This document shows, piece after piece, positions 47,935-60,612 of a stretch of DNA of 64,000 nucleotides. The stretch is taken from positions 124,001 through 188,000 of the forward strand of contig JAUIRK010000887.1 of NCBI GenBank assembly GCA_030549495.1, written 5' to 3'. The notes under the pieces were generated by a model, which saw nothing but the letters and a program-made list of their open reading frames with translations, was not told where the DNA came from and made no database searches. The first letter of the stretch is position 1, and each line of letters opens with the position of its first letter. The position numbers were made by a program, and so were the translations under genes. Source of the stretch: Nectonema munidae (Eukaryota; Nematomorpha; Nectonematoida; Nectonematidae).

Positions 47935-48290
47935 GTGATTTCTATTTTAAACATCCTTCATGAAATCATGCACATTAGCTTAAAAATATTACCTGAGTAT
48001 TCAAAGAGAACCCAAAGATTTCACTCCTTTAAATTTCATAAATCTTATTGTAAAAAGTCTTATTTAAGAAGGTTTTTCTCTCAAAGAATGATCAATGATT
48101 TGGAACTCACTTCCAGATTACATTGTGAATGCTCCTACTTTAAATACTTTCAAGAATAGATTAGATATTTATTGGAAGGATGGAATGTTTGAGTATGTTT
48201 GATTCTCGTACATTCTTCTCTTTATGTATAGATCCGGTATTTTATAGGTTCAGCCTACCTTCGCCAATAAAATTATGTTATATTATGTTA
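47935..48290 (+). pseudogene. LINE 3' end (reverse-transcriptase C terminus and tail)
   Basis: Reads RTQRFHSFKFHKSYCKKSYL, then RRFFSQRMINDLELTSRLHC and FKYFQE-stop. It fits the C-terminal pattern RxHxxKL...FFSxRVVNxWNxLPxxVVxAxSxxxFKxxLD of CR1/jockey-type reverse transcriptases. The stretch to about 48,290 (ccttcgccaataaaatta) looks like the 3' UTR. A 5'-truncated insertion. Confidence 0.65.
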
Positions 48291-49363
48291 ATCTAAATTC
48301 TCCTTTTACCAATACTTCATTTCAAAGGCTCTCTTCCAATGTTTATTATTATTTTATCTACAAATTTTATAACGGCGTTTATACTCCGAAACTCATTGTT
48401 TTCATATTAAAAATAAAGTGTCCTCTTCTTTTAATATTTTATATTTATAAAAAAATTTCGAATTTTAATATGATTAATAAAATATATCTATAAATTTGTT
48501 TTAAAACAAGATTTTCTCTTATGAACATGGTGCTGCAAAATTTTAAAACACAAATAAATTTATAACAATCAATTCAAGTTTTGTCTATAAACTAAAAAAA
48601 AAAGAAAAATGGAAAAAAGGACTTAAAATAAGCCTAACACCTGCGCGTATAGATAGGCAGGCATATTCTTTGTTTTATCAGAGGCAAATTCGTTTTGCTA
48701 AGGTATATGATTTTTATTTTGAGGCAAGATAAAAGCATTTTAGTGTATATCAAGCTCATTATTACAGTGTTATTATTTGCTTAAGCTTCAACGAGAACTT
48801 AGCGTTGTGTCATCCAGCTTATTGATTGCTTACCCCAATATACATTTGTGTTTTGTTTTCTTGCCTCCCTATATTTGTTCTATCTCGTAGGGAATGGAAT
48901 TGTATATACTATATACGATATATTATATATACGAAATGCCTTAGCATTTAACTATTGCTCTTTGAAGTTACGCCATTTTTAAATATTGCGTGCAGCAAGT
49001 ATTTACTCATTTTCAAGTCCAAATAAAATAGTATGTTTAGACTCACTTCTTTGAGTTTACTTTGCAAAGGCAAAACCTAAACCCAAGTTATTAATTTATG
49101 CGCATCGATGTTCCAACGTATCTGAATTTATAGTTAAACAAAGAGCTTCACAAATACAATTTTCAATACGTTTGAGAGTGGTATTTTAAACTAATTTGCA
49201 ATTAATGACAATCAAGGAATAAACAATTTTAAAAATTTGGCAATTACTAAAACTCATCAAGGCTAATTCTTTTCTTCCACTTGCATCAATTCTCTCCTCA
49301 TCCACGAGAAAATAAATAATTAATTAATTATTACTCTATATAATCTATATAAATACTCTATAT

Positions 49364-49443
49364 TATATTTAATTAAAAGTAAATGGTACTCTTAATTTTA
49401 TAAAAATAAAATTAAGAGTACCATTTACTTTTAATTAAATATA
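49364..49443. repeat. perfect hairpin, 38-bp arms, 4-base loop
   Basis: Left arm 49,364-49,401 and right arm 49,406-49,443 are exact reverse complements around an aaaa loop. The centre includes gtaaatggtactcttaattt and its inverse. The right arm and 33 further bases are repeated at 40 kb. Confidence 0.9.
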
Positions 49444-49476
49444 TTTACAATACCATTCGCATTTAGACTACGTTCC
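49415..49476 (+). repeat. 62-bp exact dispersed repeat, copy at 49 kb
   Basis: From agagtaccatttactttt to tttagactacgttcc, identical over 62 bases to 40,128-40,189. It forms most of the right arm of the hairpin and the unique sequence after it. Confidence 0.9.
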
Positions 49477-49499
49477 TCTCTCTTCGATTACTATATAAT

Positions 49500-49640
49500 C
49501 GAAGCACTGTGAAAGATAGGCTTCGGATATTGAAGTCTCATCAGTTCCACTTTGTATGTGCAAATCAACGTTGAGTATTTTAAGGCTCTCTGTGAGATTT
49601 GAACTAGTGTCAGGTTACTGATCATCAGACTCAGTTATAA
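49500..49640 (-). mobile_element. third SINE-like repeat
   Basis: In reverse complement, a tRNA-like head (gatgatcagtaacctgacac, B-box-like agttcaaatctc) is followed by a body aaagtggaactgatgagact. The body recurs at 46,505-46,555, also on the minus strand, as aaagtggaactaatgaggct and tcaatggcgaaaccggtc. Confidence 0.5.
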
Positions 49641-49999
49641 CTATACATAAACTGTAATTTTTGGTCATAATTTTATTCTTATTATTGAATGCACCATTGC
49701 GATCTCAAACCAACATCAACGAAAGCACATATCTGCATATATTACTGCTGATAATGATATATACTTTTTATAATTGAACATATATTATAAATTGATAATG
49801 TTTTGTGTTTACAATTGTATAAAAAATGTTCTTCCACTCACTTTACTTCTTAAAACTTTTAGAGCTACTGTGTTTTAAATTCATGTCTACGCTAGCTACT
49901 GATAGTTCTTGGAAAATACTATGAATTCACGCCTGGTTGACAGGATTTTATGTTTCGAAGGGTAAAACTTATATATCAAACATTAAACGTTAGTTTTAT

Positions 50000-52400
50000 A
50001 CTTTTTAACCTTTAAAAAAATATCCCATATCAGCTGAATAGTGGAAGTATAGCATTTGCCTGTTTAGATATTTTGGCAAGTTTTTTTAGTTACTTACCAA
50101 AGTTAATTTATTTTTCAGGTTAAATAAATTAAAACATTAGAAAAGGCGTATTCCGAAAAAAATTCACCAAGAGATCTCGCACTATGGAATTTTTTTACAA
50201 ACGAATTGAAATTTTAATTTAAATCTTAAATTTATTTAACAAAATACTAAAATAAATTAAAAAACTTATTTGCAAGTTCTACGTTGTATTACATTTGGAT
50301 CAGCCACCCGTTAGAACTTCAATTGATCAAAATTAAAAAAATAGAGATAGCGCATACATGAGCAGTATATTCATATACATTGAAGTTGTGTTTATTCGAA
50401 CTAGAAGTAAAAAGCTGTCAATAAGGAACTTCAGTTGCAAAGAAATTTGGTCAAACAATGATTGTGGTGAAATAACAAAAGATATGCTCTAAGATACTCT
50501 TGAATTTGACGCGATTGACATTTCGATTCAACAAAATTATATGAATTGTATAACACAAGACTGTACATAAAAGCGCCATGTTTGCTATCCATATTTCCAA
50601 CATGTTTAAAAATGATCGAAATGATCATACAGTAAGCTGTATACTTGTTTGCCCAACTTTGCAAATATTTTTAACACCTTGAAAAATAAACTCATCTTTT
50701 CCTTTAGCAAATATAGGCGACAAATCGAGACCTTTATCAATACAAAATTTCATTTTTCCATGTCATTTTTTGCTTCTTTTCAACATCTTAATTTTTTGAT
50801 AGTTTGATCATGCTTTCTCTCCATATATTCCTAATTTTCCCAATTTTCTGTTAGCTCTTCTGTAATTGGTATATTAGTATATAAATGTTAGTATATTCAT
50901 CCTTATGAGTGAATGACGGTTGAAATTTATCTAGAAGTAATTCAATTGAGCTATTTTATTCTTGACTGTGTTCACAGTGTTCTAATTTTTTGCATGCAGC
51001 CCTAAAATATTTAGTTACTACTTCTGTCTTGACACAGAACTTATACATGTAACAGCATGAAATACATTGATCCTTGAGGCAATTTCAGATTTTGAGAAAT
51101 CAATTTTCTAAGAACCAATTTTCTGTAATGTATTTTGAAATTTTGTATAATCCTTTGATTAAAGATAATCATTTGCCAATCACTCCATATTTTCTGTGAA
51201 ACCATTCTATTTTGCATGCACTAAACTCAAAATCACTGATCCACATTACTATAGTTACCAAAAGAACATATGTCGTCTACAAGTTCTCATATATAATTCA
51301 TCAGAAATATCGTTTTTTTATTTTACTTAGCTCTCCTTTTGTACTCTTTATTCTTTCTCTTTAAGAATATCTCTTTTTTTCCAAAGCAGCACTTCCAAAA
51401 ACTTTATCCAGCTTCACCTCCTCCATATACAAAAACCTATTACTCGCAAATAAACTTGAAATTCTAACAAAACCTCAAGTTTCAAAAGGGCTATACTTCA
51501 AAAGGGATGGACGTGCCTTATTTTAAGTATTCCTATTTAATTATGTTTGAGTTCGGGGATCAATCCATTTGCTCACACAGTCAGTTCCTTTTTACCCAAA
51601 TTTATACTTTTTCTAGATAAAATGAGTTCATTGAAATCGTTTAAAAGAAAAAATTACGAAATCAAAGAAGTAAGAAATATGGATTCAGTCAAAATTTTAC
51701 AACTATTCAATCTCACCTTCCCATATTTCTCATTTTTAAAACATCCCCAAATGTATAAATTAGTTACATTTATTTCTAAATGAAGATTTTTGGTTAGTTT
51801 TGTAACGGTTACTAAGATTTCCTATCCAAGCCTTCAGTCAAAATCAAATTTTATTTTCAATTTTTTCCAACTTGATGAAATAATTTTAAATGCTTTATTT
51901 TAAATAATTTTTTGCTTGATCTTGAAAAAATGGTTATTTTATTAAAATAAGCTTTCAAAAAAACTTTTTAAAATTTAAAAATTATGAATAGTAAATTAAA
52001 CATATAATTATATAAATAATCTCCATTTCAAGAAAACACAACTAAATGCAAGATTTAAGAATTTAAAATATATAAAATCTATGATCACTGAAGATGGACT
52101 CTAAAGTTATAAAAAAAAACTTGATTTCTGTAAAATAGCCTATATATAGCATAAATTATTAAGATAAACAAGTTGAGGCATTTGAGCTTGTGCGTAGCGC
52201 ATTTGTGTTCATGGGAGATATAAATGTTTTGCATTAAAATTCAATACATCCACCAAATTAAAACGATGGCTTTTCATCGTACCCAAAAAAAAGAAAAGTT
52301 TCGAACTTAAAATGAGGCATGTCGTTTCACAAATTTTTTTCTATTTGAAAAAGCGACTTAACGAAATTTTGTCTCCATTTTTAAATGCCAATCCTAAATT
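50000..52400. other. gene-free segment
   Basis: AT-rich, short random open frames only; nothing recognised. Confidence 0.55.
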
Positions 52401-52422
52401 TCATAATTATTCCATCTATGTT

Positions 52423-52570
52423 GGCAAAGGTAAAGTTAAAGACAGCATGGGGTGTTTTCATCGAGAAGGCACAATTGCTCCGCAGTCCGCATGTATAAAA
52501 CTATGAGGAAAGGAGGCTTCATGTGGGATCGAGCCTTGAGTTATCGAAACCCCGTAGCCAATCCAGTATG
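52423..52570 (-). mobile_element. tRNA-derived SINE, copy 4
   Basis: Plus strand shows catggggtgttttcatcgag, aaggcacaattgctccgcag and aaggaggcttcatgtgggat, the reverse complement of copies 1 and 2, with a short internal deletion near the B box. Confidence 0.75.
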
Positions 52571-54003
52571 AAATGATTAAATTTTTTCTTTTTCCTTTTT
52601 TCCCTTTTACAAAAATTTGGTAAAATGTCTACACTAACATCCATTTTTTATTGATGATGTAAACTGCAAGCATGCTTCCCCTTTGAATCTATAAAATACA
52701 AGGCAAGGATTAACTGCAAATTCTTTCTCCGTAACCTACGTATTCCCAATCTTTACATATATGTTATATGACGTTGAGCAGTATTCTGGGTTTTCGCCAT
52801 ATTCCAGATAATAAAACTTGCATTCATTTTTAGGTCTGGACTTACAAGTGGATACCATTATAAAATTTTAAATCATCAGCATACACCTTCTACATTGAAT
52901 AATTTATCGAATGTCGAGACATGTTGGAAACAGCGTTCCAAAGGCCCTTTAAAAAGTTTCACAGTGCATCATTATAAATGATAGAAATAAAAGCATGGTG
53001 TTTTAAAATAAATCAAATTTACAACGTAAAAAATGTAAAGATAAAGTATTAGTACAGATTTATGTAGAACAATAAAGAATTAATTATTCATTTGTTTCTT
53101 AATCCCTTGAAGAGCAGAATTTTGAAGACTAATTGTCAGCATGCTTTCTGTTCAATGTAATTTTAAATTTTTATAGCAGATGCTGCTCCTTAAAAGGCTA
53201 AAACAGTAGAATAATGAAATATTAAGATTATATTTGTAAAATATTGTATTGTTTAATATTTTTGCTCAAAATTAAAAATTTCTATCTTTAAAAATATTTC
53301 ATTCATTCTTTAAATCAAAACGTGTATGATTAAGAGCAAATCTAAGCATTTCCTAAACTCACATCTTTGACATCTCTAATTGCATATTTTTGATACACAA
53401 AATTTTCACCTATTTGTACTTTCGCAAATGGGAGTTTTACATCAAATCTTATATGTTAAAGCTAAATTCTCCAAATTTTCAAACCACGTATTAAAATCTC
53501 AAATAAAATTTCAAATTGTATAAAGTTTGAGGAGTAAAAATTTTCTATTTCAAAAGATAACACTAAAGATTCAGTTTATTTAATTCAAATATGGCATTCA
53601 GAAATGAAAAATCTCCGCATTATTCAATGAAAACTTCTTAGTAATCACAATATATGTAGAAATATAAAGTTATATGTAACTATTTTAACAAATATATTTT
53701 GTGTGAACTTTAAATATGTATTTTTCACAAGTGTAACATTTCTTTGTTTCCTTTTTTAGGTTTGATACTACACTTTAAAATATATATACGTATAGTAATA
53801 ATACTAGTTGAATAGTAAAAAAGTAGTAAAGTTAATTTTTACTAAGTGTAGCTTGATTATCAGCTGTGCCCTAAGTGCCGCATGCAGCTCTCAACCTCTT
53901 GTTTTGTTGCCTACATTGTAAAGTTGCAGAAAAATGAGGTAACCATATCAAATTAAAACAATAAAAATTTCGCTAATTTAATGATTTATTATTTATGAAT
54001 AAT

Positions 54004-54030
54004 AGAAGAAGAAGAAGAAATTTATTTGGC
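54004..54030 (-). repeat. LINE-like 3' tail
   Basis: agaagaagaagaagaaattt followed by atttggc is the reverse of the tail at 35,548-35,568. It suggests a 5'-truncated insertion extending towards lower coordinates on the minus strand; its body is not recognisable. Confidence 0.3.
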
Positions 54031-54650
54031 AAAATAAACGATACTAAATTACAGAAAAAAATTATTAGTTAAGCTGTTCATTAATTCGACAAAAAAACTA
54101 AATATAATAAATCTTAAAACGCAACGATATTCAAAAGGCCTTAAGCCGTTGAGATGAAAATTCTATAAAGGTTTATAAATTTAAAAAAAATATATTTTAT
54201 AATAAATAATATGATTTATTAATTTATGATATACTTCAGTTAAGTAATTAGAATAATATTTCAGGGTCAATTAAAAAACGCTTTTTATAAAAATCGATTT
54301 TATGCTTTTCGTGCGGTCCTCTAGTGGAAAGTTGGTTCTTAATTTGTCCCTTTGTTAAAAAATGGTTGGGAACCATTTCATTAGTATCTAAAAAGATATA
54401 AATTGTAATATTACTATTTGAAGAATCGAAAATATTGATTTACTATTTATGTAGTTTAACTACCAAAAATGTGAAATAAATTGTAAATGAAATTTTTGAT
54501 AATATTTTCAAAAATTTTTAATGAAAGTGTTATTTTACTGGTTTCAACATTTACTAGACATTGAATATCATGATATATATTACCCAAATGATAGTTTAAA
54601 TTATTATTAATTAATTTTTATTAAATTATTGTATTTAGATGTGTTAATCA

Positions 54651-54695
54651 GTGGCGGATGAAGGAATTTTCAGTGGGAGGGGGGGGGGGTATGAA
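54651..54695 (+). mobile_element. terminus of a G-rich CAGTGGCGGAT-type MITE
   Basis: cagtggcggatgaaggaatt followed by a G run resembles the left end of the MITE at 41,103. The opposite end was not found in the following kilobase, so only the terminus is called. Confidence 0.4.
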
Positions 54696-55036
54696 GAAAA
54701 TATATATACAAAATGACAAGCTAAAAAGTATTTTTTTAATTTTTTAAAGGTGAAGTATGCGAAAAACGAACTAAAAACTTATGATTGAAATTTAAAAGTT
54801 CAAATTAAATTTTAATACAGGTTTAATTTTAAAAAAATCAAATAATAAAATCATTTCTTCTATTTGTATCACCAGTGGTTTAATGATTTGTTTTTTAAAG
54901 GTAATCTTTTTTTAGATACAAGTAAAAAATTTTCTCACACTCCCAAAATGTAGGCTGCATGAATGCCAAAGCATTTTTACAAAACTTGCAAATATTTTGA
55001 TAGTTTAGAAATTTCGAGCATTCTTCATTTTTTCAT

Positions 55037-55096
55037 TTAGCCCGTTAACGCCCAATGTCGACTATAGTCGACTTTACAAAAATAAAATCGTCTGCG
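55037..55096 (+). mobile_element. piggyBac-type MITE, one end only
   Basis: Reads ttagcccgttaacgcccaat, then gactttacaaaaataaa and cgtctgcg, matching the left half of the copy at 6.8 kb. No partner end was seen downstream, so it is a truncated copy. Confidence 0.6.
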
Positions 55097-56799
55097 TAAA
55101 TATCAGTGTTTTGTATCTTTTTTTCACATTCAAAATTCATTAATTTCTGTATTTAAAAACTCTTACGCAGAGAATTTTAAATTGAGGTTCAATTATCCAA
55201 TATTTGAAAGTGAGACCTGTTCTAAAAAACTCTCTGGAACCATCGATCCACCTGTCAATCAAGAATTGTTTCCGAACATAAAGCTATTTACTACAATTCC
55301 AGCGATTCAAAATAACTTATATTGCAAAAAAATATTTTTTTTTTAATCAAATACTTCTCGCTATAAAATCTAAATGGCTAATTCCTTCAAAATTTATATT
55401 TAGTGTTAGCTCTGATATTGCGCTGTGTTCTTGACAGTGACTAAATATTATTTTTGCGAATCCAACTACACGCCAGAAAGGTCTGTTTATAAACGTGTTA
55501 CCCATCAAAAGAGATATGAAATTTCTTTGAAGCTTAAAAATGTGATTCTAAGCAAAATATAGAAAAATTTAATTCGTTATTAACTTAGGAATAAATTTTA
55601 AGAATGACTTTCTAGCCTTTGTTTTGTTGACGGTTCAAACCTTCAGAGCGGATCTTTAAAATTGGTTGATTTTAGAGATTCAACTTGCTCAAACCGAATC
55701 CAGATCCAGTTTTGAAGAAGAAACACAGATTGATCAAATTATTTTTTTGAAGTCCGTGCCGTAAATTTTTCGAAAACTCCATGCATCTTGGTCTGCTCCG
55801 CACAAAGCACAAGAAAACATGCAAATACGCCCAAAACCAGCTATAAAAAATATTTAGCAACACATTTTTATACCTTGACTAGAGAATTTGATTGCACCAT
55901 ATTGAGAAATATTTTCCAGCTCAAATGAATCTAAGCCCACATCCCATGCCAGCCGTGGTCTAAAAGAGCCCCAAAACATTTTCAACAAGTATTTCTATAA
56001 AAAAAAGAGATTTTGATTCTCAAACAAAAACAGTATATTTATTTCCCAACTGATGACTTTTTTCAAGCTTGAAGATAAAATATATTACTTCATTGAAAGT
56101 AGGAATTTTCACGAAATAATTCAATCAACATATGTAAACGAAACTTTATCTAAGTGGGAAAATTTGCTTTTAAAAAAATCACAATAGAAAAAGTCTGCTG
56201 GTGAAATTTATGTTATTTTATGTTGACAGGTGAATAATATACTTTCTGCTCCAAACTACTGGCTGCTTTTATCACACCGCTTTTCCTTAACCAATGCGGT
56301 AATTTGTCTGCATGTTGCTAATCTTAGGGATTATTTCAAAAGTTCACATCTCAACTTAAAATCCAAGTAAATCTTGTTCAATTTTGAGGCTGATAAAACT
56401 ATCAGCCACATATGTGCTTTCAAATATCAAACATAGCATGTTTGAATATTTCACAGCGTCAACATATGTGTAAAACTGAGGTACTCCAGAACCTATGACA
56501 ACATGTTTCAATGCCAAATCTCACGTGATGTCAATAAATTTAGTTTTAATACAGGAAGAATAATTAACAGAACGTGGTTCAAAAACATGAATTCGTGTCG
56601 TGATTTTTATTAATACTTTGAATCTTATGTCGTCCCTATTCTGTTTATTATAAATTTCGCACCCTCCTTTAGTGCTTTACAGTCGACTGAATTCAATGTT
56701 TTAGCGATCGAAAATGGTCAAAGTTTTTAGTATTAAATGTTTTCTCTACAGGCATAGTCTTCGTTTGAAAACAGTGGTGTTTCTTCACCTTGGAATTTC

Positions 56800-57060
56800 T
56801 AATCAAGTGTATTTAGATGTTTGGTGATTTCAACAAGGTAAGCCAAAAATGACAAAAATTATCATCTAATCCTGCCCTAAACGCAAAGAATCTCTTCAAA
56901 ACTTTATCACGACTTTGCAAGCGCATTTCAAAAGGAAAAGGCAGCTCTCCATATTCGCTATTCATTTGTTTCAGGAAGGCCTTGAATTGGAAACGATTTA
57001 AACTGCATGTTCTGACGGTATTACCATTTGATCATAACATCTATGACATTTTATTTGCTT
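56800..57060 (-). pseudogene. GTF2IRD2-like hAT transposase relic
   Basis: Minus strand reads FLKQMNSEYGELPF, then RLQSRDKVLKRFFAFR, then in another frame FLAYLVEITKHLNTLD. These correspond in order to the [25 protein letters not shown] and LAFLxDITxHLNxLN blocks of the GTF2IRD2/ZBED-type hAT transposases. At least one frame change and one stop. Weak further similarity may extend towards 55,900 and 57,130, but I could not fix the ends. Confidence 0.65.
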
Positions 57061-57129
57061 CTACGATTTCAAACCAGGACATTTAACGGTTCTATATCAT
57101 AGTCCCATGTTGCCGTTTCTTTCAGTGTG

Positions 57130-59672
57130 GCTAAATCAAAAAGTTATTCATTATTTTCACGTCTATGTCAATATCAGGAATGAAAATTTAACAAAAGCAG
57201 AGTCAAACCCATAACTCTCACCCAATGCGAGAAATACGCATCAAAATTTTGAGATAATGAAATTAACGGCCTCTTCATACTGATTAACATTTCTGTAAAT
57301 TGCCGAGCAACTAACAGTGTTAGCAAATATACTTGTTTATATGTCCTTGAAATGATTTTCTAACTATAGATAGCTGTTTTTTGAACCATGTGACGATATG
57401 CACGTATACTTTGTTTAAAACATGTCTCTATGGTGATAGTGATGATCTCAGCTAAAAAATTAATATTTTTTAATTTGCCTTGGAAATTTTGAAAGTCTTT
57501 ATGCTGTGAATTGTAGCACTTATACATGCTTCACTCGCCTAATAAAGTTGCTATCTTCCCAACGTTTTTAAAACTTCTTTTTTTCATCCAAAAATTTCCC
57601 TTTTTTTCAGAAATTATTTTTATGCAGAGTTTACTTAGTGCTTTTAAATAGCGTCCTTCTAATTCTAACCGAAAAGAAATGAAAAAGGAGACCGGTTAAA
57701 AAATTGATTAAACAAGAATTATTCTACAATGAAACCTACAGGTAGCACTAGTCAGCAAGCACTTTGATGTTGGCAGTGCGTTTATGGTGCTCTCAGACGA
57801 CACTCACATCCTCTCTCTCAGCTGGCTTGAGTTACACTAAAGTGGTGGCAATTTACTTGAGTCGCTTTTAGGTCTCGGGTAGCGTCTTGAAATAGGATAT
57901 TTGGTTTATCTGGGAGATAGTGTGCCGCAGGAAAACGTTTTGTGGCTATGACTCAACATGTATGTAGTATGTGTGTAAAATAGGAAAGTTTGTGTCAGGA
58001 ATGTCAAAAAATGTATATGTGAATGTATGTATGTGTACAATTGGGCTAACACAAAACTAACCCTAATCCTAACACTAAAAATAATTCACTCTAATACTAA
58101 CACTAATGCTAACCACGAGAATAGGTTCACAGAATTTTGTACATTAAGACCCATTTAGAAATTCGTTGAGCACTTGTCAACTATAATCCAAATTGAGGAA
58201 CAAACTTGAATAATCAAAATCAGTGGTAGAGTTAAATATTTTCAGGGAGTGTAATGCTTTTTTGAGTAACTCAAAGTATATATTATGAGTTTGTGTTAAT
58301 TTTTTTTAGAGCAAGGGCTCAAAAATTTCATAATTTTAGGATTTATTACATAATTGTTTTGGACAAAACGAAAAAACCATGTGGGTCTTTCTATGTGTAA
58401 TTACTAAGCCTAAGAAACATGCTCAACTTTAGTTTTTATGCTTTGAATGAAATGATAAAATGCTTCTACGTATGATGGGAAAATGGTGGAGCAAATGTGA
58501 TTTATCTTCTTTCACAGTTAAATCGAATTTAATTATCACGTCTCCTATACAAACAAGGTAAAAAACGAACTAAAAAATACACGTTTATTAAAGATGGGAT
58601 TCATTGCACTGAGTGTTTGTGAGTGAATTTGATATATATATTATGTATATATTTATTTACAAATAAAACGTGAACATGAGATACCTACTCGTATTATTTA
58701 AAGCATTGAAAGTATAGGCAAGAGAAAGATGTGAGGCTGTAGTTGAATAAATAAAGGAGAGTAATTAAAAATATTATTTTCACAAATCATAGGGAGAAGA
58801 AGAAAAATTATTAAATCATAATATTATTAATTAAATTTTCACAGAGCAAAAGTTAAAACAAACTTAAAAGTAATTACTTTTTGGCTAACTATTTATTGCT
58901 TACACGTGTTAATAAGATTTTTTATCCAGTAAAAAACTTTAAAGTTGGACAGAAAAGTGATTGAATTGACAACCTTGGCACTGACTACGTGTTGTGAAAA
59001 GTAGAATCTTGTTTGAACTGTTGACGTGTGCAGGCACCATGATGCTCTGATGCTGCTGATGCTGATGACCAGCGATGAAGAGCGAGTGAGCCATCGAAAT
59101 GTGTATTATGACACGTCAAATAAATCTTTGAAAATAAGTTAGACAAGTTTAAAGTTCACAATTCAAAAGCATACAAAAGTATCATCGTATTTTAAGAACC
59201 GTCTTTGGATTTGTGAGTAAATTTTGTAGCCTTCGATTTAGCTCCAGCTCTGGGGTCTGAAATTGTAAAGCTCGGTTTCTAGCTCTTGTGAGTAATAATG
59301 TTTAAGAAATCTATCATAGTATGTACAACGTTATTTTTATGTTATTGGCGCTAGAAGGCGAAAAGACCTCATTGTTTGTTATATAAATACACACCATAAC
59401 TGTTTACAATACAACATTTTTGTTAATTGAAATAAAAAACAAAAATAATTTACAATTTTATGAAAATATATTCCGTATTTTTATAAGAAGTGAATTTGTA
59501 TAATTATAAAGTTAATAATCAAAAATAAAATTTGTAGAGCAAAGCTGTTTAATCAAAAACCTAATCATTTTGCATTTCATCTGTCCTGCAGGAATGAAAA
59601 GTCCAGAATCTACATGGCCTTTCAAACGGTGTTGCATACCCTGCATACCTCAAGGTATATATATATACCTTG

Positions 59673-59706
<34 letters not shown>

Positions 59707-60400
59707 ATGTATATGGTATGGAAAAGTATATACACAGCATCAATTCGTTAAAATCCTAATTCTAACACTCTTTGATATTGAAATAGTGAGTATAGCTTGA
59801 TTCTAAGTAATGCCGAAATCTCTTCACCAGAACAATATCCTGTCCGTAAAAAATCTTTGATTTCCTAAAAGGAAGAAAACCAGGATTAATAAACTAAAAG
59901 TCAGAAAAAAATACCATTATTAATGAGATATTTAAAAAAATTAGGAAAAATTAAGACCTTATATATAAATAGTATGAATCAGAATACAATATATTTTTAG
60001 CATACTATTTTATTAAGCAAAGTAAAATATCAACGCCTGTAACTTTGTATATTGATATTAACTAATTGATTTGAAAGAAATGAAATCTCTATAAAACCAT
60101 AATTGAACAAGCTTCTATTTGAATCTGTTAATCATTTGAGAGTATATTCATGCAAGGAATTTCGGTCATTAAATAGCTCTCTGAGTGAAGTATATCTGGT
60201 GAGAATTGTTTTCAAAGGAATTCAAACTTTGTTTTGGCAGAATGGGAGTTGAAAATTCTTTGCGAAATCTCACACAAAAGACTTTCATGTAAAAGCATTT
60301 TATTTTTTGTCTTTATTTTTAAACGTGCAGGAATGATTTCAAAAACCAATCTTAGAAGCATCACTAGTTTGAAAATTTGTGGATGGAATAGTCTCAGCTA
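57130..60400. other. gene-free segment with simple repeats
   Basis: Contains a degenerate ctaacac run (about 58,050-58,112), an inverted pair ttgacgtgt/acacgtcaa at 59,021-59,119 and the TA/TG repeat at 59.65 kb. No gene recognised. Confidence 0.55.
59651..59712. repeat. palindromic TA tract and TG microsatellite
   Basis: A 22-base perfect palindrome, caagg-TA run-ccttg (59,651-59,672), is followed by a second TA run and a TG run to about 59,706. Confidence 0.85.
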
Positions 60401-60414
60401 GGTCACTTCTCAAT

Positions 60415-60612
60415 GATCAGATAAATAAATTTCTTCCATTCCTAGAAAAGGAATTTAATCATATTTTCGTTGCCTATCAGAAAAACATAAATCTTTTGTA
60501 AGAAAGAAATTCATTTTGTACTGAATTTCATGTATCTAGAATCTCAGTGGAAACACAAGATGAATTTATAGATTTACTTCTTCAAATTGTGAATTTTTTG
60601 AGGTCAAATTAA
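60415..60612 (+). pseudogene. GTF2IRD2-like hAT transposase relic, later segment
   Basis: Plus strand, one frame with a single stop: NKFLPFLEKEFNHIFVAYQK, then FCTEFHVSRISVETQDEFID and LLLQIVNFLRSN. The spacing and pattern fit the late segment of this hAT type (EEFSxRFxDF...NPFxVDVExxPExLQMELIDLQxD). Opposite strand to the relic at 57 kb, so probably a separate insertion. Assignment rests on pattern only. Confidence 0.45.

Noticed and set aside
59561-59800. Open frames over the TA/TG microsatellite (repeated Thr-His or Val-Cys).
   Set aside because: Products of the simple repeat, not genes.
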